This document shows, piece by piece, positions 36,252 through 45,164 of a stretch of DNA of 64,000 nt. A program made the position numbers and the translations under genes. The stretch comes from Gammaproteobacteria bacterium (GTDB lineage Bacteria; Pseudomonadota; Gammaproteobacteria; Steroidobacterales; Steroidobacteraceae): assembly GCA_947452065.1 (NCBI GenBank), contig CANGBB010000001.1:543001-607000 (forward strand). The letters run 5' to 3'. The notes beneath the pieces are model-generated. The model was not told where the DNA came from. It searched no databases and saw only the letters and a program-made list of their open reading frames with translations. Numbering within the stretch: the first letter of the stretch is position 1; every line of letters begins with the position of its first letter.

Positions 36252-37658
36252 ATGAGGAAAATGCGCCGCCGTCTGTTTGTCCTGGACACCAACGTGCTGA
36301 TGCATGATCCGACGGCGATTTTCCGCTTCGAAGAGCACGACATCTTCCTGCCCATGGTGGTGATCGAGGAACTCGACGCCAACAAGAAAGGCCTGTCGGA
36401 GGTAGCGCGTAATGCCCGGCAGGTGAGTCGCTTCCTCGACGATATGATGCGCGGCGTCACCAAGGAGCAGATTGACGCCGGCCTGCACATCCCGTCGGCC
36501 GTCGGCGTCGGCCCGGGGAAAGATGAGGCCACCGGCCGCTTGTTCTTCCAGACTCGTACCTTCGAGGTCCCAACCGGCCACGCCCTGCCCGGCTTCGGCG
36601 CCGACAACGCCATCCTCGGGCAGACGATGGGCCTGCAGAAGTCCATCACCGACCGCGCCGTGGTGCTGGTCTCCAAAGACATCAATCTACGCATCAAGGC
36701 GGCCATCGCCGGCATTCACGTCGAGGACTACTACAGCGACAAGTCCATCGAGGATTCCGACGTGCTGTACACGGGCGTGCACCAACTGCCCGCAGACTTC
36801 TGGGATCGAGCTGGTGGAGACATGAAGTCCTGGCGGCAGGGCGACCGGACACTCTACGAACTGCATGGCCCGGAAGTGACCGGCTGGAGTCACAATGAGT
36901 TTGTGCACGAAGAAGCGGAGGCTGGTATCGAGGCCATCGTGCGCAAGATCAGCGGCGATGTGGCCACACTGGAACTGACTGCGGACTATCGCAGCGAGCG
37001 GCACGCTGTCTGGGGCATCACCGCGCGGAATCGAGAACAGAATCTGGCCTTGAACCTGCTGATGGACCCGGAGATCGATTGCGTATCAATCCTTGGTCCG
37101 GCTGGCACCGGCAAGACGCTGCTGGCACTCGCCGCCGGTCTCACACAGACATTGGACCGGAACCGTTTCGCCGAGATCATCATGACTCGCGTGACGATTC
37201 CGCTCGGCGAGGACATCGGCTTTCTGCCAGGCACTGAGGAAGAGAAGATGGAGCCCTGGATGGGCGCATTGATGGACAACCTCGAGGTCCTGACGCACAA
37301 CGCCGAAGGCGGCAGCTGGGGGCGCGCAGCGACCAACGACCTGCTACGCAATCGAATCAAGATCCGTTCGCTGAACTTCATGCGTGGGCGGACCTTCCTC
37401 AACCGCTTCATCATCTTGGATGAGGCGCAGAACCTGACGCCGAAACAAATGAAGGCGCTGGTCACCCGCGCGGGACCGGGAAGCAAGCTCATCTGCCTAG
37501 GGAATCTGGCGCAGATCGACACCCCCTACCTCACCGCCACCACATCCGGCCTCACCTATCTGGTCAACCGGATGCGGGGATGGAACCATGCCGGCCATAT
37601 CACGCTGGTGCGCGGCGAACGCTCGCGCCTGGCTGACTATGCCTCTGAAGTGCTGTAG
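36252..37658 (+). CDS. PIN domain-PhoH-like ATPase (PhoH2/YlaK type)
   Basis: A 468-residue fusion. The N-terminal PIN nuclease domain (1-150) has the acidic residues of FVLDTNVLMHDP and IEELDANKKG, and DRAVVLVSKDINLRIKA. The C-terminal PhoH ATPase (about 255-468) has Walker A ILGPAGTGKTLLALAAGL (about 282), Walker B FIILDEAQNLTPKQMK and LGNLAQIDTPYL. In characterised PhoH2 proteins this pair gives ATP-driven RNA unwinding plus cleavage. The start is 17 nt after bcp. It is a full-length protein, unlike the short PhoH next to ybeY in enterics. Confidence 0.92.
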   Translation: MRKMRRRLFVLDTNVLMHDPTAIFRFEEHDIFLPMVVIEELDANKKGLSEVARNARQVSRFLDDMMRGVTKEQIDAGLHIPSAVGVGPGKDEATGRLFFQTRTFEVPTGHALPGFGADNAILGQTMGLQKSITDRAVVLVSKDINLRIKAAIAGIHVEDYYSDKSIEDSDVLYTGVHQLPADFWDRAGGDMKSWRQGDRTLYELHGPEVTGWSHNEFVHEEAEAGIEAIVRKISGDVATLELTADYRSERHAVWGITARNREQNLALNLLMDPEIDCVSILGPAGTGKTLLALAAGLTQTLDRNRFAEIIMTRVTIPLGEDIGFLPGTEEEKMEPWMGALMDNLEVLTHNAEGGSWGRAATNDLLRNRIKIRSLNFMRGRTFLNRFIILDEAQNLTPKQMKALVTRAGPGSKLICLGNLAQIDTPYLTATTSGLTYLVNRMRGWNHAGHITLVRGERSRLADYASEVL

Positions 37659-37711
37659 TCCGATACAGTGCGTCATTGGAACTTTTTCGCCTTTTACCGG
37701 TCATTTAGCAA

Positions 37712-39196
37712 ATGAAACGTAGCGCCGCACTATTGGCATTGATTGCTGGTGCAGGACTGTCCACGCTCGCGAATGGCGCGAGCAATGCGGGTGCCCTGAG
37801 CAGCCAGCTGCCTGACATGGGCAATCCGGCGAGCGTCTCGCTCAGCAAGGCGGATGAGTATCAGTTGGGCCGGATGATCGTGCGCGGCATGCACGACCAG
37901 AATCAGCTGCTGGAGGATCCTGAGCTGGCTGACTACATGCAGCAGCTCGGCAGTCGCCTGTCTGCCCAGACGCGCGCTGACGGCGATAACTACCAGTACT
38001 TCGTAGTTCGGGAACCCGTCATCAATGCCTTCGCCCTGCCGGGCGGATTCATCGGCGTGAATTCCGGCCTGATTTTGCTTACGGACAGCGAATCCGAACT
38101 GGCCAGCGTACTGGCTCACGAAACGGCCCATGTGCGCCAGCGGCATATTGCCCGAGCGATTCAGGCGCAGTCGCGCGCCTCTCTGGCCACCATGGCCACG
38201 ATGCTCGCCGCCGTCTTGGTTGGCGTGGCCGGAGGCAACGGACAAGCCATGATGGGCGGCATTGCCATGGGCCAGGGCCTGGCCATGCAGCAGATGATGA
38301 ACTTCACGCGCAGCGAGGAAGCCGAGGCTGATCGCATCGGCATCAGCTATCTGGCCAGCGCTGGTTTTAACACGGCCGCAATGCCGGCATTCTTCGAGGA
38401 AATGGGCCGACGTGAAGGTGTCAGTGACAACGGTCCGCTGGATATTCTGCGCTCACATCCGGTAACCCATGAGCGTATCGCCGAAACTCGCGCCCGTGCT
38501 GCCCAGTACGCAGGCAGCAAGGTTACAGAGTCCAACCTCTATCGCTGGATGCGCGAGCGGTTGCGTGTCGCCATCGCCGATCCTTCAGTCGACATGCGGG
38601 TGTACTACGACCGCCTGCGCGACAGTCGCACGCTCAGTGATGCCGAGCGCTACGGCGAGGCGCTGGCGCAGCTGCGCGCTAATCAGCCTGTTCCCGCCGT
38701 CGCGACACTTCGATCACTCCAGACGACTTACCCGGAACTGACCGCGCTCTACGGTGCGCTCGGCGAGGCGTTGATGGCCTCCGGTCAGCCAGAGGAGGCG
38801 CGCGCCACCTTCGAGCGCGCACTGCAACTCTTCCCACGAAACGCGCCGATCACCCTGCATTACGCGGATATGTTGATGGCCAGCAATGGCGCCAAGCAGG
38901 CCTATGACCTGCTGCTGGACCTCTTCAATAACGTAATGCCCACGCCGGCGCAGATTCGCCTCACCGCGCAGGCAGCGAGCGCCGCCGGCAGCGAGGGGGA
39001 CGCGTATTACTACATGGCTGAATACCACCTCTCCGGCGGCAATCTGGCGCTAGCGAACCAGCAGCTGGAGTTGGCCCTCGCAGCGCCCGATCTCACCAGT
39101 GTGCAACGTCAACGCTTCCGCGCCCGCATGCTAGAGATTCGTACCTGGCTGCGCGAACAGCAAATGCAGAGACCCCGAGAAATGGCTGGCGAGTGA
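37712..39196 (+). CDS. bepA: Periplasmic M48 metalloprotease/chaperone with TPR repeats (BepA/YfgC)
   Basis: BepA assists LptD/OMP assembly and degrades misassembled outer-membrane proteins. It has 494 residues. Signal peptide: about 1-23. The M48 zinc site is HETAH at 136-140, and the downstream Glu is in EEAEADRIGISYLASAGF. A Met/Gly-rich stretch (about 165-190) forms the lid region. TPR-like helices follow at about 320-470 (LREPAVATLRSL-type repeats, LYGALGEALMASGQPEEARA). The MlaA gene follows 32 nt later, grouping two outer-membrane quality genes. Confidence 0.92.
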   Translation: MKRSAALLALIAGAGLSTLANGASNAGALSSQLPDMGNPASVSLSKADEYQLGRMIVRGMHDQNQLLEDPELADYMQQLGSRLSAQTRADGDNYQYFVVREPVINAFALPGGFIGVNSGLILLTDSESELASVLAHETAHVRQRHIARAIQAQSRASLATMATMLAAVLVGVAGGNGQAMMGGIAMGQGLAMQQMMNFTRSEEAEADRIGISYLASAGFNTAAMPAFFEEMGRREGVSDNGPLDILRSHPVTHERIAETRARAAQYAGSKVTESNLYRWMRERLRVAIADPSVDMRVYYDRLRDSRTLSDAERYGEALAQLRANQPVPAVATLRSLQTTYPELTALYGALGEALMASGQPEEARATFERALQLFPRNAPITLHYADMLMASNGAKQAYDLLLDLFNNVMPTPAQIRLTAQAASAAGSEGDAYYYMAEYHLSGGNLALANQQLELALAAPDLTSVQRQRFRARMLEIRTWLREQQMQRPREMAGE

Positions 39197-39214
39197 TCCT
39201 TCGGTCTGTACTGG

Positions 39215-39220
39215 TAGAAT
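39215..39220 (+). promoter_or_regulatory. Extended -10 box (TGG-TAGAAT) before mlaA
   Basis: TGGTAGAAT forms an extended -10; the hexamer ends 8 nt before the mlaA ATG. A transcript would carry at most 1-2 nt of leader. No Shine-Dalgarno is seen before mlaA, which fits leaderless initiation. Confidence 0.45.
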
Positions 39221-39228
39221 GAGCGGCT

Positions 39229-39933
39229 ATGAATCCTCTTCGACTGATACCAGCATTGCTGGCCTGTCTTGTGGCTGGCGGCTGCACCAGCCTCCCGAAC
39301 ACCAAGCCTGATCATCGCGACCCGCTGGAGAGCTACAACCGCTGGATGTTTGGCGTTAACGACGCCATTGATCGTGCAGCAATCAAGCCGGTGGCACAGA
39401 CCTACGTGCGCACTCTCCCGCAACCGATGCGCCGCGGCATCAGTAATTTCTTCGGTAATCTCGGCTACCCAAGGACTATCGCCAACGATTTCCTGCAGGC
39501 GAAGCTCGGTGACGGAGCCAAGGACACCGCGCGTTTGGTGGTGAATTCAGTTCTCGGTCTCGGGTTCTTCGATCCCGCATCGAACTTAGGACTTGAGCGT
39601 CATAACGAGGACTTCGGTCAGACATTGGGGCGCTGGGGCGTTGGCCCGGGCCCTTATCTCATGCTCCCGCTGCTGGGGCCTTCCACCCTTCGCGATACCC
39701 TGGGCCGGGTACCCGATGAATACAGCACCGGCCGTCACTACATCGAAGACAACACCGTGAAATGGTCGCTGACCGGCCTAGACGTGATCGATCAACGCGC
39801 CTCTCTGCTGGACGCCGAGCGAGTCACCAAGGATACCTTCGACCGCTACGCCTTCATTCGCAACGCTTGGCTACAGCGCCGCGAATATCTGGTGCGCGAC
39901 GGAAACGTTCAGGATCCAGGGCTAGAGGAATGA
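39229..39933 (+). CDS. mlaA: Outer-membrane lipid asymmetry lipoprotein MlaA (VacJ)
   Basis: MlaA removes phospholipids from the outer leaflet of the outer membrane and passes them to MlaC. The 234-residue lipoprotein has lipobox VAGGC (Cys19). Family segments: DPLESYNRWMFGVNDAID (about 35-52), GISNFFGNLGYPRTIANDFL, RLVVNSVLGLGFFDPAS, EDFGQTLGRWGVGPGPYLMLP and the GPSTLRD loop. It lies on the opposite strand to, and converges with, mlaFEDCB. Confidence 0.96.
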   Translation: MNPLRLIPALLACLVAGGCTSLPNTKPDHRDPLESYNRWMFGVNDAIDRAAIKPVAQTYVRTLPQPMRRGISNFFGNLGYPRTIANDFLQAKLGDGAKDTARLVVNSVLGLGFFDPASNLGLERHNEDFGQTLGRWGVGPGPYLMLPLLGPSTLRDTLGRVPDEYSTGRHYIEDNTVKWSLTGLDVIDQRASLLDAERVTKDTFDRYAFIRNAWLQRREYLVRDGNVQDPGLEE

Positions 39934-39948
39934 TCGACGGGGCTAGTT

Positions 39949-39967
39949 GGCGCCGTGAATCGGCGCC
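39949..39967. terminator. Hairpin between converging mlaA and mlaB
   Basis: GGCGCCG (39949-39955) pairs with CGGCGCC (39961-39967) around TGAAT. It touches the mlaB stop codon and lies 15 nt beyond the mlaA stop. A 7-bp all-GC stem at a convergent junction suggests bidirectional termination, though without a T-run. Confidence 0.45.
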
Positions 39968-40275
39968 TAGGACGCTGCAGCCAGCAGTCCTGTGACTTCG
40001 CTCAGCTCCGCCAACGACTGAAGCGTCGGCGGAAGATTTACATAGCGCAGTCCCTTGCCAAACTGTTGCGCTGTTGCAAGCCAGTCAATGAGCAGCGCCA
40101 GACCCGCGCTATCCGCCTGTCCCACGTCTGACAGATCCATCTGCAGCAGCTTTTCAGCACTCTCCACAAATTGCTGCCCAGACTTATACAACAGCGGCAC
40201 CGTGGCAGCAGTGAGATCGCCCACGATCTTCAACGATCCGTCGGACTGCGGATTGAGTGTCGCTATCGCCGCCAT
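39967..40275 (-). CDS. mlaB: MlaB, STAS-domain subunit of the Mla ABC transporter
   Basis: A 102-residue cytosolic STAS protein that stabilises the MlaF ATPase. The diagnostic segment is MDLSDVGQADSAGLALLIDW, where the DSAG loop holds the conserved Ser/Thr position. It is the last gene of mlaFEDCB, 2 nt after mlaC. Confidence 0.9.
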   Translation of the reverse strand: MAAIATLNPQSDGSLKIVGDLTAATVPLLYKSGQQFVESAEKLLQMDLSDVGQADSAGLALLIDWLATAQQFGKGLRYVNLPPTLQSLAELSEVTGLLAAAS

Positions 40276-40277
40276 TT

Positions 40278-40922
40278 TCAGCCCTTGCGGGTGTCTCCAC
40301 CCGACGCCTCCAACCGTTTGATCAAAGCGTCGAGGCCAGTCCGATCCACTTCCGCACCATAGTCATCGCGAAAGCTTTTGACGTAGCTGATCCCCTCGAT
40401 GACGACGTCCCAGACTTTCCAGCCCTTATCGGTACGCCGCAGACTGTAGTTCACCGCCACCATCGTACCGTCACTCTTACGCACTTGGCTGCGCACCGTG
40501 GCGCTTGTCGCTCCAGTCTCACCGCGATACGGAAAGACCTTTAGTCGGTCAGCAGTAAAGCTCGTGATCGCGAAGCTGTAGGTGCGCAGCAGCGAGTGAT
40601 AAAAGCCGTCGATGAAGCGTCGACGCTGCTCCGGCGTGGCACCCGCCCAGTGACGCCCGAGTACGAGTTGCCCTGAATAATCCGCATCGAAGTACGGCAA
40701 CAGCACGCGCGTCACCGCAGCCTCAAGCTTCTGAGGCTGCTTCTGGTATTCCGCGCGATGCGCATCCAGATCATCCAGCATCACCTTGGCAGCCGTCGAG
40801 ATCAACAAGCCCGGCTCACTGCCATCCACCCCGTTCGCATCGACGCTGCCGTAGGCCACGGAGACAGCGCAAGCAGCCATCAGCGACAAGAGCGCAGAAC
40901 GCAGTCTTTTGCTCAAACGCAT
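40278..40922 (-). CDS. mlaC: MlaC, periplasmic phospholipid-binding protein
   Basis: A shuttle between MlaA and MlaFEDB. The 214-residue protein has a signal peptide (about 1-26, ending AYG) and the MlaC/Ttg2D domain: RVLLPYFDADYSGQLVLGRH, RRRFIDGFYHSLLRTYSF and KVWDVVIEGISYVKSFRDDY. The start ATG shares a base with the mlaD stop (TAATG). Confidence 0.94.
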   Translation of the reverse strand: MRLSKRLRSALLSLMAACAVSVAYGSVDANGVDGSEPGLLISTAAKVMLDDLDAHRAEYQKQPQKLEAAVTRVLLPYFDADYSGQLVLGRHWAGATPEQRRRFIDGFYHSLLRTYSFAITSFTADRLKVFPYRGETGATSATVRSQVRKSDGTMVAVNYSLRRTDKGWKVWDVVIEGISYVKSFRDDYGAEVDRTGLDALIKRLEASGGDTRKG

Positions 40923-41440
40923 TACCTCTTCTCCTCACCACCGGAGGCGGCAGACTTGGAGTCACTACTCTTGCCTGCGAAGCTCGAGAAAAGCTTGTTC
41001 ACCAGATTTTCGAGCACCAGCGCCGACTGCGTGAACTCAATGCTACTGCCATCCTTCAGGTAGGTGTCGGCGCCACCGGCACTCAGGCCGATGTACTTGG
41101 CGCCCAGCAACCCAGATGTCTGTATGGCCGCATCACTATCGATCGGGATGTGATCGTAGCGGCTGGCAATGGACAGCTTCACCACCGCGCGGAAGTCATT
41201 GCCATCCACATTCACGGCATCGACCCGGCCAATACGCACGCCGGCCATGGTTACCGGTGCACCCACCTTGAGATCGCCTACGTTGTCGAATCGAGCACTG
41301 ACGGTGAAGCCATCACCGACCACTGCTCCGAGTCGCAGGCCACTGCCCGGCAACTGCGTAGTCAGAAAGGCAAGTGCCGCAAAGCCCAGCAACACGAACA
41401 GCCCTGTGCCAATTTCCAGCGACCGATTACTCGCGCTCAT
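40922..41440 (-). CDS. mlaD: MlaD, MCE-domain lipid-binding subunit
   Basis: A 172-residue inner-membrane-anchored MCE protein that forms a hexameric ring in the periplasm. The N-terminal helix (LFVLLGFAALAFLTTQL, about 15-31) precedes the MCE domain (about 38-118: SARFDNVGDLKVGAPVTMAG, GLLGAKYIGLSAGG). The C-terminal helix NLVNKLFSSFAGK forms the pore. It is the third gene of the mla operon. Confidence 0.95.
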   Translation of the reverse strand: MSASNRSLEIGTGLFVLLGFAALAFLTTQLPGSGLRLGAVVGDGFTVSARFDNVGDLKVGAPVTMAGVRIGRVDAVNVDGNDFRAVVKLSIASRYDHIPIDSDAAIQTSGLLGAKYIGLSAGGADTYLKDGSSIEFTQSALVLENLVNKLFSSFAGKSSDSKSAASGGEEKR

Positions 41441-41467
41441 AGATCTCCCGATTCCCGTTCGCTGCGA

Positions 41468-42244
41468 TTAAAGAAAAGCAGCAGTCAGCATGTAATCCAG
41501 AACCAGCGTCAATACCGCTGAAATCACCACCGTACGCGTCGTGGCCAGACCCACACCGGAAGCCGTCGGCTCCGTATGGTAGCCCTGATAAACAGCGATC
41601 AGGCTGCAGGCCAGGCCGAAGCATAGGCTCTTGATGAGTCCCTCGTTGACGTCCTTGAATTCGACCGCGCTCTGCATCTGCGACCAGAACGAGCCTGACT
41701 CGACTCCCATGAGCCCCACACCCACCAGATGAGCGCCGAGTAGACCAACCACATCGAAGATCGCGGTCAGCAACGGTACAGCCACCACACCGCCGATGAA
41801 GCGCGGCGCCACCACGCGCCGCACCGGATCAACGGCCATCATTTCCATGGCCGTGAGCTGGTCGGTGGCGCGCATGAGTCCGATTTCAGACGTCAGTGAA
41901 GTGCCCGCACGTCCTGCGAACAAAAGCGCCGTCACAACCGGGCCAAGCTCCTTGATCAAGCCCAGCGCCGCCGCCACACCTAAGGCTGATTCGGAACCAA
42001 AACGCTGCAGCAAGTCGTACCCCTGCAGACCCAGAACCATGCCCACGAAAAGACCGCTTAGCATCACGATAATCAGTGAGCGGCCACCAGCATTGTAGGT
42101 CTGCACAATGACGTGACGCGGCGAGCGCAGAGCCGGCACGCATTGGCGCAGAATACGGGCCAGAAATAACGCCACAGCACCGACTTCACCCAGCACCCTG
42201 CTAATCCAGCCTCGCCCTCCGGCACCGTTGGCTGTGGATTTCAT
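41468..42244 (-). CDS. mlaE: MlaE, Mla ABC transporter permease
   Basis: A 258-residue integral membrane protein with five to six helices. Conserved segments: GMVLGLQGYDLLQRFGSE, GLIKELGPVVTALLFAGRAG, SEIGLMRATDQLTAMEMM and FVGLLGAHLVGVGLMG-type helices. It dimerises in the inner membrane with MlaF below and MlaD above. The start codon overlaps the mlaF stop by 4 nt. Confidence 0.95.
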   Translation of the reverse strand: MKSTANGAGGRGWISRVLGEVGAVALFLARILRQCVPALRSPRHVIVQTYNAGGRSLIIVMLSGLFVGMVLGLQGYDLLQRFGSESALGVAAALGLIKELGPVVTALLFAGRAGTSLTSEIGLMRATDQLTAMEMMAVDPVRRVVAPRFIGGVVAVPLLTAIFDVVGLLGAHLVGVGLMGVESGSFWSQMQSAVEFKDVNEGLIKSLCFGLACSLIAVYQGYHTEPTASGVGLATTRTVVISAVLTLVLDYMLTAAFL

Positions 42245-43077
42245 GTCTGCCCTGCTCCGATCGATTCGCCGGGCAAATCACCCAGCAGCTGCTGGCGATA
42301 ATCCGGTGCCGGGTAATGGAACGGGACCGGGCCATCGGCCAAGCCGTTCATGAATTGCGTGACCACGGGCAGGGCCGCGGCGCGTAGCTGCTCCGGACTG
42401 CCGGAGGCAACCACACGACCTTCGGACAAGAGATAGCTCTGATGAGCGATCGTGTTCAGCTCGCGCACATCATGCGAGACGACGACGCTGGTAATACCCA
42501 GTGAGCTGTTGAGCGTCTGAATCAGGCGCAGTGTCACGCCCATGGAGATCGGATCGAGACCGACGAAGGGCTCATCGTAGATCAATACTTCCGGATCCAT
42601 CACGATAGCCCGTGCCAGCGCCACACGACGCGCCATTCCCCCGGACAGAGAGCCGGGCATCAGCGCGGCTGCTCCGCGTAGACCCACGGCGTGCAGCTTC
42701 ATCAGCACCAGACGCCGCAGCACCGGCTCAGGCAGCGCCGTGTGTTCGCGTAGCGGGAAGGCCACATTCTCGAAAACATTCAGGTCGGTCAGCAGGGCGC
42801 CATTCTGAAACAGCATGCCAACTCGCCGGCGCATGGCGTAGAGCTGGTCTCGGGACATTTGGGTGACATCATCGCCAAAGATCCGCACGCTGCCGGATTG
42901 AGGCCGGATCGCACCCATGAGCAGGCGCAGCAGCGTGGTCTTTCCGGTGCCGCTGGGGCCCATGATGGCCGTGATGCGGCCACGTTGAACGGTCAGGTCG
43001 AGCCCGCGGAAGATGGCACGCCCACCGACCGCATAGGCCACATTGCCGACCTCGATCAGCGCTGGCGCGTCGATGAT
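42241..43077 (-). CDS. mlaF: MlaF, Mla ABC transporter ATPase (probable non-canonical ATC start)
   Basis: The ATPase that powers phospholipid transport. Walker A GPSGTGKTTLLRLLMG, signature GSLSGGMARRVALARAIV, Walker B VLIYDEPFVGLD and the H-loop VVSHDVREL are all present. The first ATG/GTG/TTG in frame is GTG 43041, but homology to other MlaF proteins (LIEVGNVAYAVGG) starts before it. Between that GTG and an in-frame TAG at 43081-43083 only ATC and CTG codons are available. AGGGAGG lies exactly 7 nt before ATC 43077. I therefore place the start at ATC 43077 (278 residues). If wrong, translation begins at 43041 with a clipped first strand. Confidence 0.85.
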   Translation of the reverse strand: MIDAPALIEVGNVAYAVGGRAIFRGLDLTVQRGRITAIMGPSGTGKTTLLRLLMGAIRPQSGSVRIFGDDVTQMSRDQLYAMRRRVGMLFQNGALLTDLNVFENVAFPLREHTALPEPVLRRLVLMKLHAVGLRGAAALMPGSLSGGMARRVALARAIVMDPEVLIYDEPFVGLDPISMGVTLRLIQTLNSSLGITSVVVSHDVRELNTIAHQSYLLSEGRVVASGSPEQLRAAALPVVTQFMNGLADGPVPFHYPAPDYRQQLLGDLPGESIGAGQT

Positions 43078-43163
43078 TCCCTAGCCTCCCTGAACCTGAT
43101 CCGAGTCATAGACCAGCCACAGACGGGCCAGTTCCACCGCACGCAATCATAACAAATCCACCA

Positions 43164-43198
43164 TAGGCAGCCGGCCAAAAGAGTACTAAAATAGTCTC
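43164..43198 (+). promoter_or_regulatory. suf operon promoter with IscR type-1-like box
   Basis: -35 TAGGCA (43164-43169), 17-nt spacer, -10 TAAAAT (43187-43192). Overlapping the -10 is the near-palindrome at 43181-43198 (GAG-T-ACTA-AAA-TAGT-CTC). Its core ACTAAAATAGTC fits ACTRWWWYAGTC, the centre of the E. coli IscR type-1 consensus. The Rrf2 regulator encoded immediately downstream would repress by covering the -10. Confidence 0.6.
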
Positions 43199-43233
43199 CC
43201 TTCATTGACCCGACAGACTCCCGGCAGAACCCT

Positions 43234-43716
43234 ATGCTGCGAATCAGCCGTTTGACCGACTATGGAACCGTGATTTTGGCGCGCTTGGCCTCAGCGCCGG
43301 AGCGGCAGTTCACCGCCACCGAACTGACGCATCTGACGCGCGTACCAGCCGCCACGGTCCGCAAACTGCTCAAGCAGCTGCACGCTCATGCGCTGGTGGA
43401 ATCGACCCGCGGGTCACATGGCGGCTATCGCCTCGCCCGCCCACCGGCACAGATCAGCGCCGCACAGGTGTTGGCGGCACTGGAAGGGCCTGTGGCTCTT
43501 ACCGAGTGCGCCCAGCATCAAACCAGCTGCGGTATCGAAGGATCATGCGGCGTGGGTCGCGCCTGGCAGCGCGTGAATGTAGCGATCCAGAACACGCTGC
43601 AGGACATCAGTCTTCTGGATCTGGCAGGACTGGCCGCCGAACCCATCCGGTTTCCCGCGCTGGAGCGCCATCTGCGCAGCCAACGCGCTGGCTCTACAGC
43701 GCCACGAAGGAGCTGA
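43234..43716 (+). CDS. Rrf2/IscR-family SUF operon regulator
   Basis: A 160-residue winged-helix regulator of the gammaproteobacterial SUF-regulator type. The HTH spans about 5-65 ([43 protein letters not shown]). Three cysteines, in [18 protein letters not shown] (about 90-106), are placed to bind a [2Fe-2S] cluster, as in IscR. It heads the operon, and its stop lies 2 nt before sufB. Sensing of Fe-S demand and autorepression through the upstream box are inferred from family and site. Confidence 0.93.
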   Translation: MLRISRLTDYGTVILARLASAPERQFTATELTHLTRVPAATVRKLLKQLHAHALVESTRGSHGGYRLARPPAQISAAQVLAALEGPVALTECAQHQTSCGIEGSCGVGRAWQRVNVAIQNTLQDISLLDLAGLAAEPIRFPALERHLRSQRAGSTAPRRS

Positions 43717-43718
43717 GC

Positions 43719-45164
43719 ATGAGTAACCCTTCCGATCTGGACACACTGGTCAGCAGCCAGTACCGGCATGGATTCGTCACAGATATCGAATCCGACACCG
43801 TGCCGCCCGGGCTCGACGAGAGCGTGGTGCGCTTGATCTCGCGCAAAAAGAACGAGCCGCAATTCCTGCTCGATTGGCGTTTGCGCGCCCTCGCCCATTG
43901 GCGGCAGCAGCCAGCGCCGCGCTGGGCGCATGTGCACCATCCGCCGATCGATTTCAATGACATCTCCTACTACTCCGCCCCAAAGTCGCAGACTGACGGA
44001 CCGAAGAGCTTGGATGAGGTGGACCCAAAGCTGCTGGCCACCTACGACAAACTCGGCGTACCCCTGCACGAAAGAGCGCGTCTTGCCGGCGTCGCCGTCG
44101 ATGCCGTATTCGACAGCGTCTCGGTAGCCACCACGTTCAAGGATCGCCTCGCTGCTGCTGGCGTGATCTTCTGCCCCTTCTCCGAGGCGGTTCAGCAGCA
44201 TCCGGAGCTGATTGAGCGCTACCTCGGCAGCGTCGTGCCCTACACCGACAACTTCTACGCCACGTTGAATTCGGCCGTCTTCTCTGACGGTTCGTTTGTC
44301 TATGTACCGCCTGGCGTGCGTTGCCCGATGGAGCTGTCCACCTACTTCCGGATCAATGCCGCCAAGACCGGTCAGTTCGAGCGCACCCTGATCATCGCCG
44401 ATGCAGGCAGTCATGTCAGTTATCTGGAGGGCTGTACCGCACCCATGCGCGATGAGAACCAGCTGCACGCGGCGGTCGTGGAACTGGTGGCGCTGGATGA
44501 CGCCCAGATCAAGTACTCCACTGTGCAGAACTGGTATCCCGGCGATGCCGAGGGACGCGGCGGGATCTACAACTTCGTCACCAAGCGCGGCGAATGCCGC
44601 GGTCGCAACTCGCGTATCAGCTGGACGCAGGTCGAAACAGGTTCCGCCATCACTTGGAAGTACCCGAGCTGCGTGCTGCGCGGTGCGAATTCCGTTGGGG
44701 AGTTCTACTCGGTCGCAGTAGCCAACAACTATCAGCAGGCGGACACCGGCACAAAGATGATTCACATCGGTGCCAACACCCGCAGCACCATCGTCTCCAA
44801 GGGCATCTCTGCCGGCCACGGCCAGAATGCCTACCGCGGGCTGGTGCGCATGATGCCCAGCAGCCACGGCGCACGTAACTACACCCAGTGCGATTCACTC
44901 CTGATGGGTCCCGACTGCGGCGCGCACACATTCCCTTATATCGAGTCGCGCAACCCAACCGCTGTGGTCGAACATGAGGCCAGCACCTCGCGCATCAGCG
45001 AGGAGCAGCTGTTTTACTGCCGCCAGCGCGGACTCGACAGCGAGGATGCCATCAACATGATCGTCAACGGATTTTGCCGTGACGTGTTCAAGGAACTGCC
45101 GATGGAGTTCGCCGTCGAGGCGCAAAACCTGCTGGCCGTCAGTCTGGAAGGAGCTGTGGGATGA
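43719..45164 (+). CDS. sufB: Fe-S cluster assembly scaffold SufB
   Basis: SufB builds clusters in the SufBCD complex. It has 481 residues from ATG 43719 (AAGGAG 6 nt upstream), whereas the open frame itself runs back into the regulator gene. Family segments: [67 protein letters not shown] and the acceptor Cys region [13 protein letters not shown], ending with [20 protein letters not shown]. It overlaps sufC by 4 nt. Confidence 0.97.
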   Translation: MSNPSDLDTLVSSQYRHGFVTDIESDTVPPGLDESVVRLISRKKNEPQFLLDWRLRALAHWRQQPAPRWAHVHHPPIDFNDISYYSAPKSQTDGPKSLDEVDPKLLATYDKLGVPLHERARLAGVAVDAVFDSVSVATTFKDRLAAAGVIFCPFSEAVQQHPELIERYLGSVVPYTDNFYATLNSAVFSDGSFVYVPPGVRCPMELSTYFRINAAKTGQFERTLIIADAGSHVSYLEGCTAPMRDENQLHAAVVELVALDDAQIKYSTVQNWYPGDAEGRGGIYNFVTKRGECRGRNSRISWTQVETGSAITWKYPSCVLRGANSVGEFYSVAVANNYQQADTGTKMIHIGANTRSTIVSKGISAGHGQNAYRGLVRMMPSSHGARNYTQCDSLLMGPDCGAHTFPYIESRNPTAVVEHEASTSRISEEQLFYCRQRGLDSEDAINMIVNGFCRDVFKELPMEFAVEAQNLLAVSLEGAVG

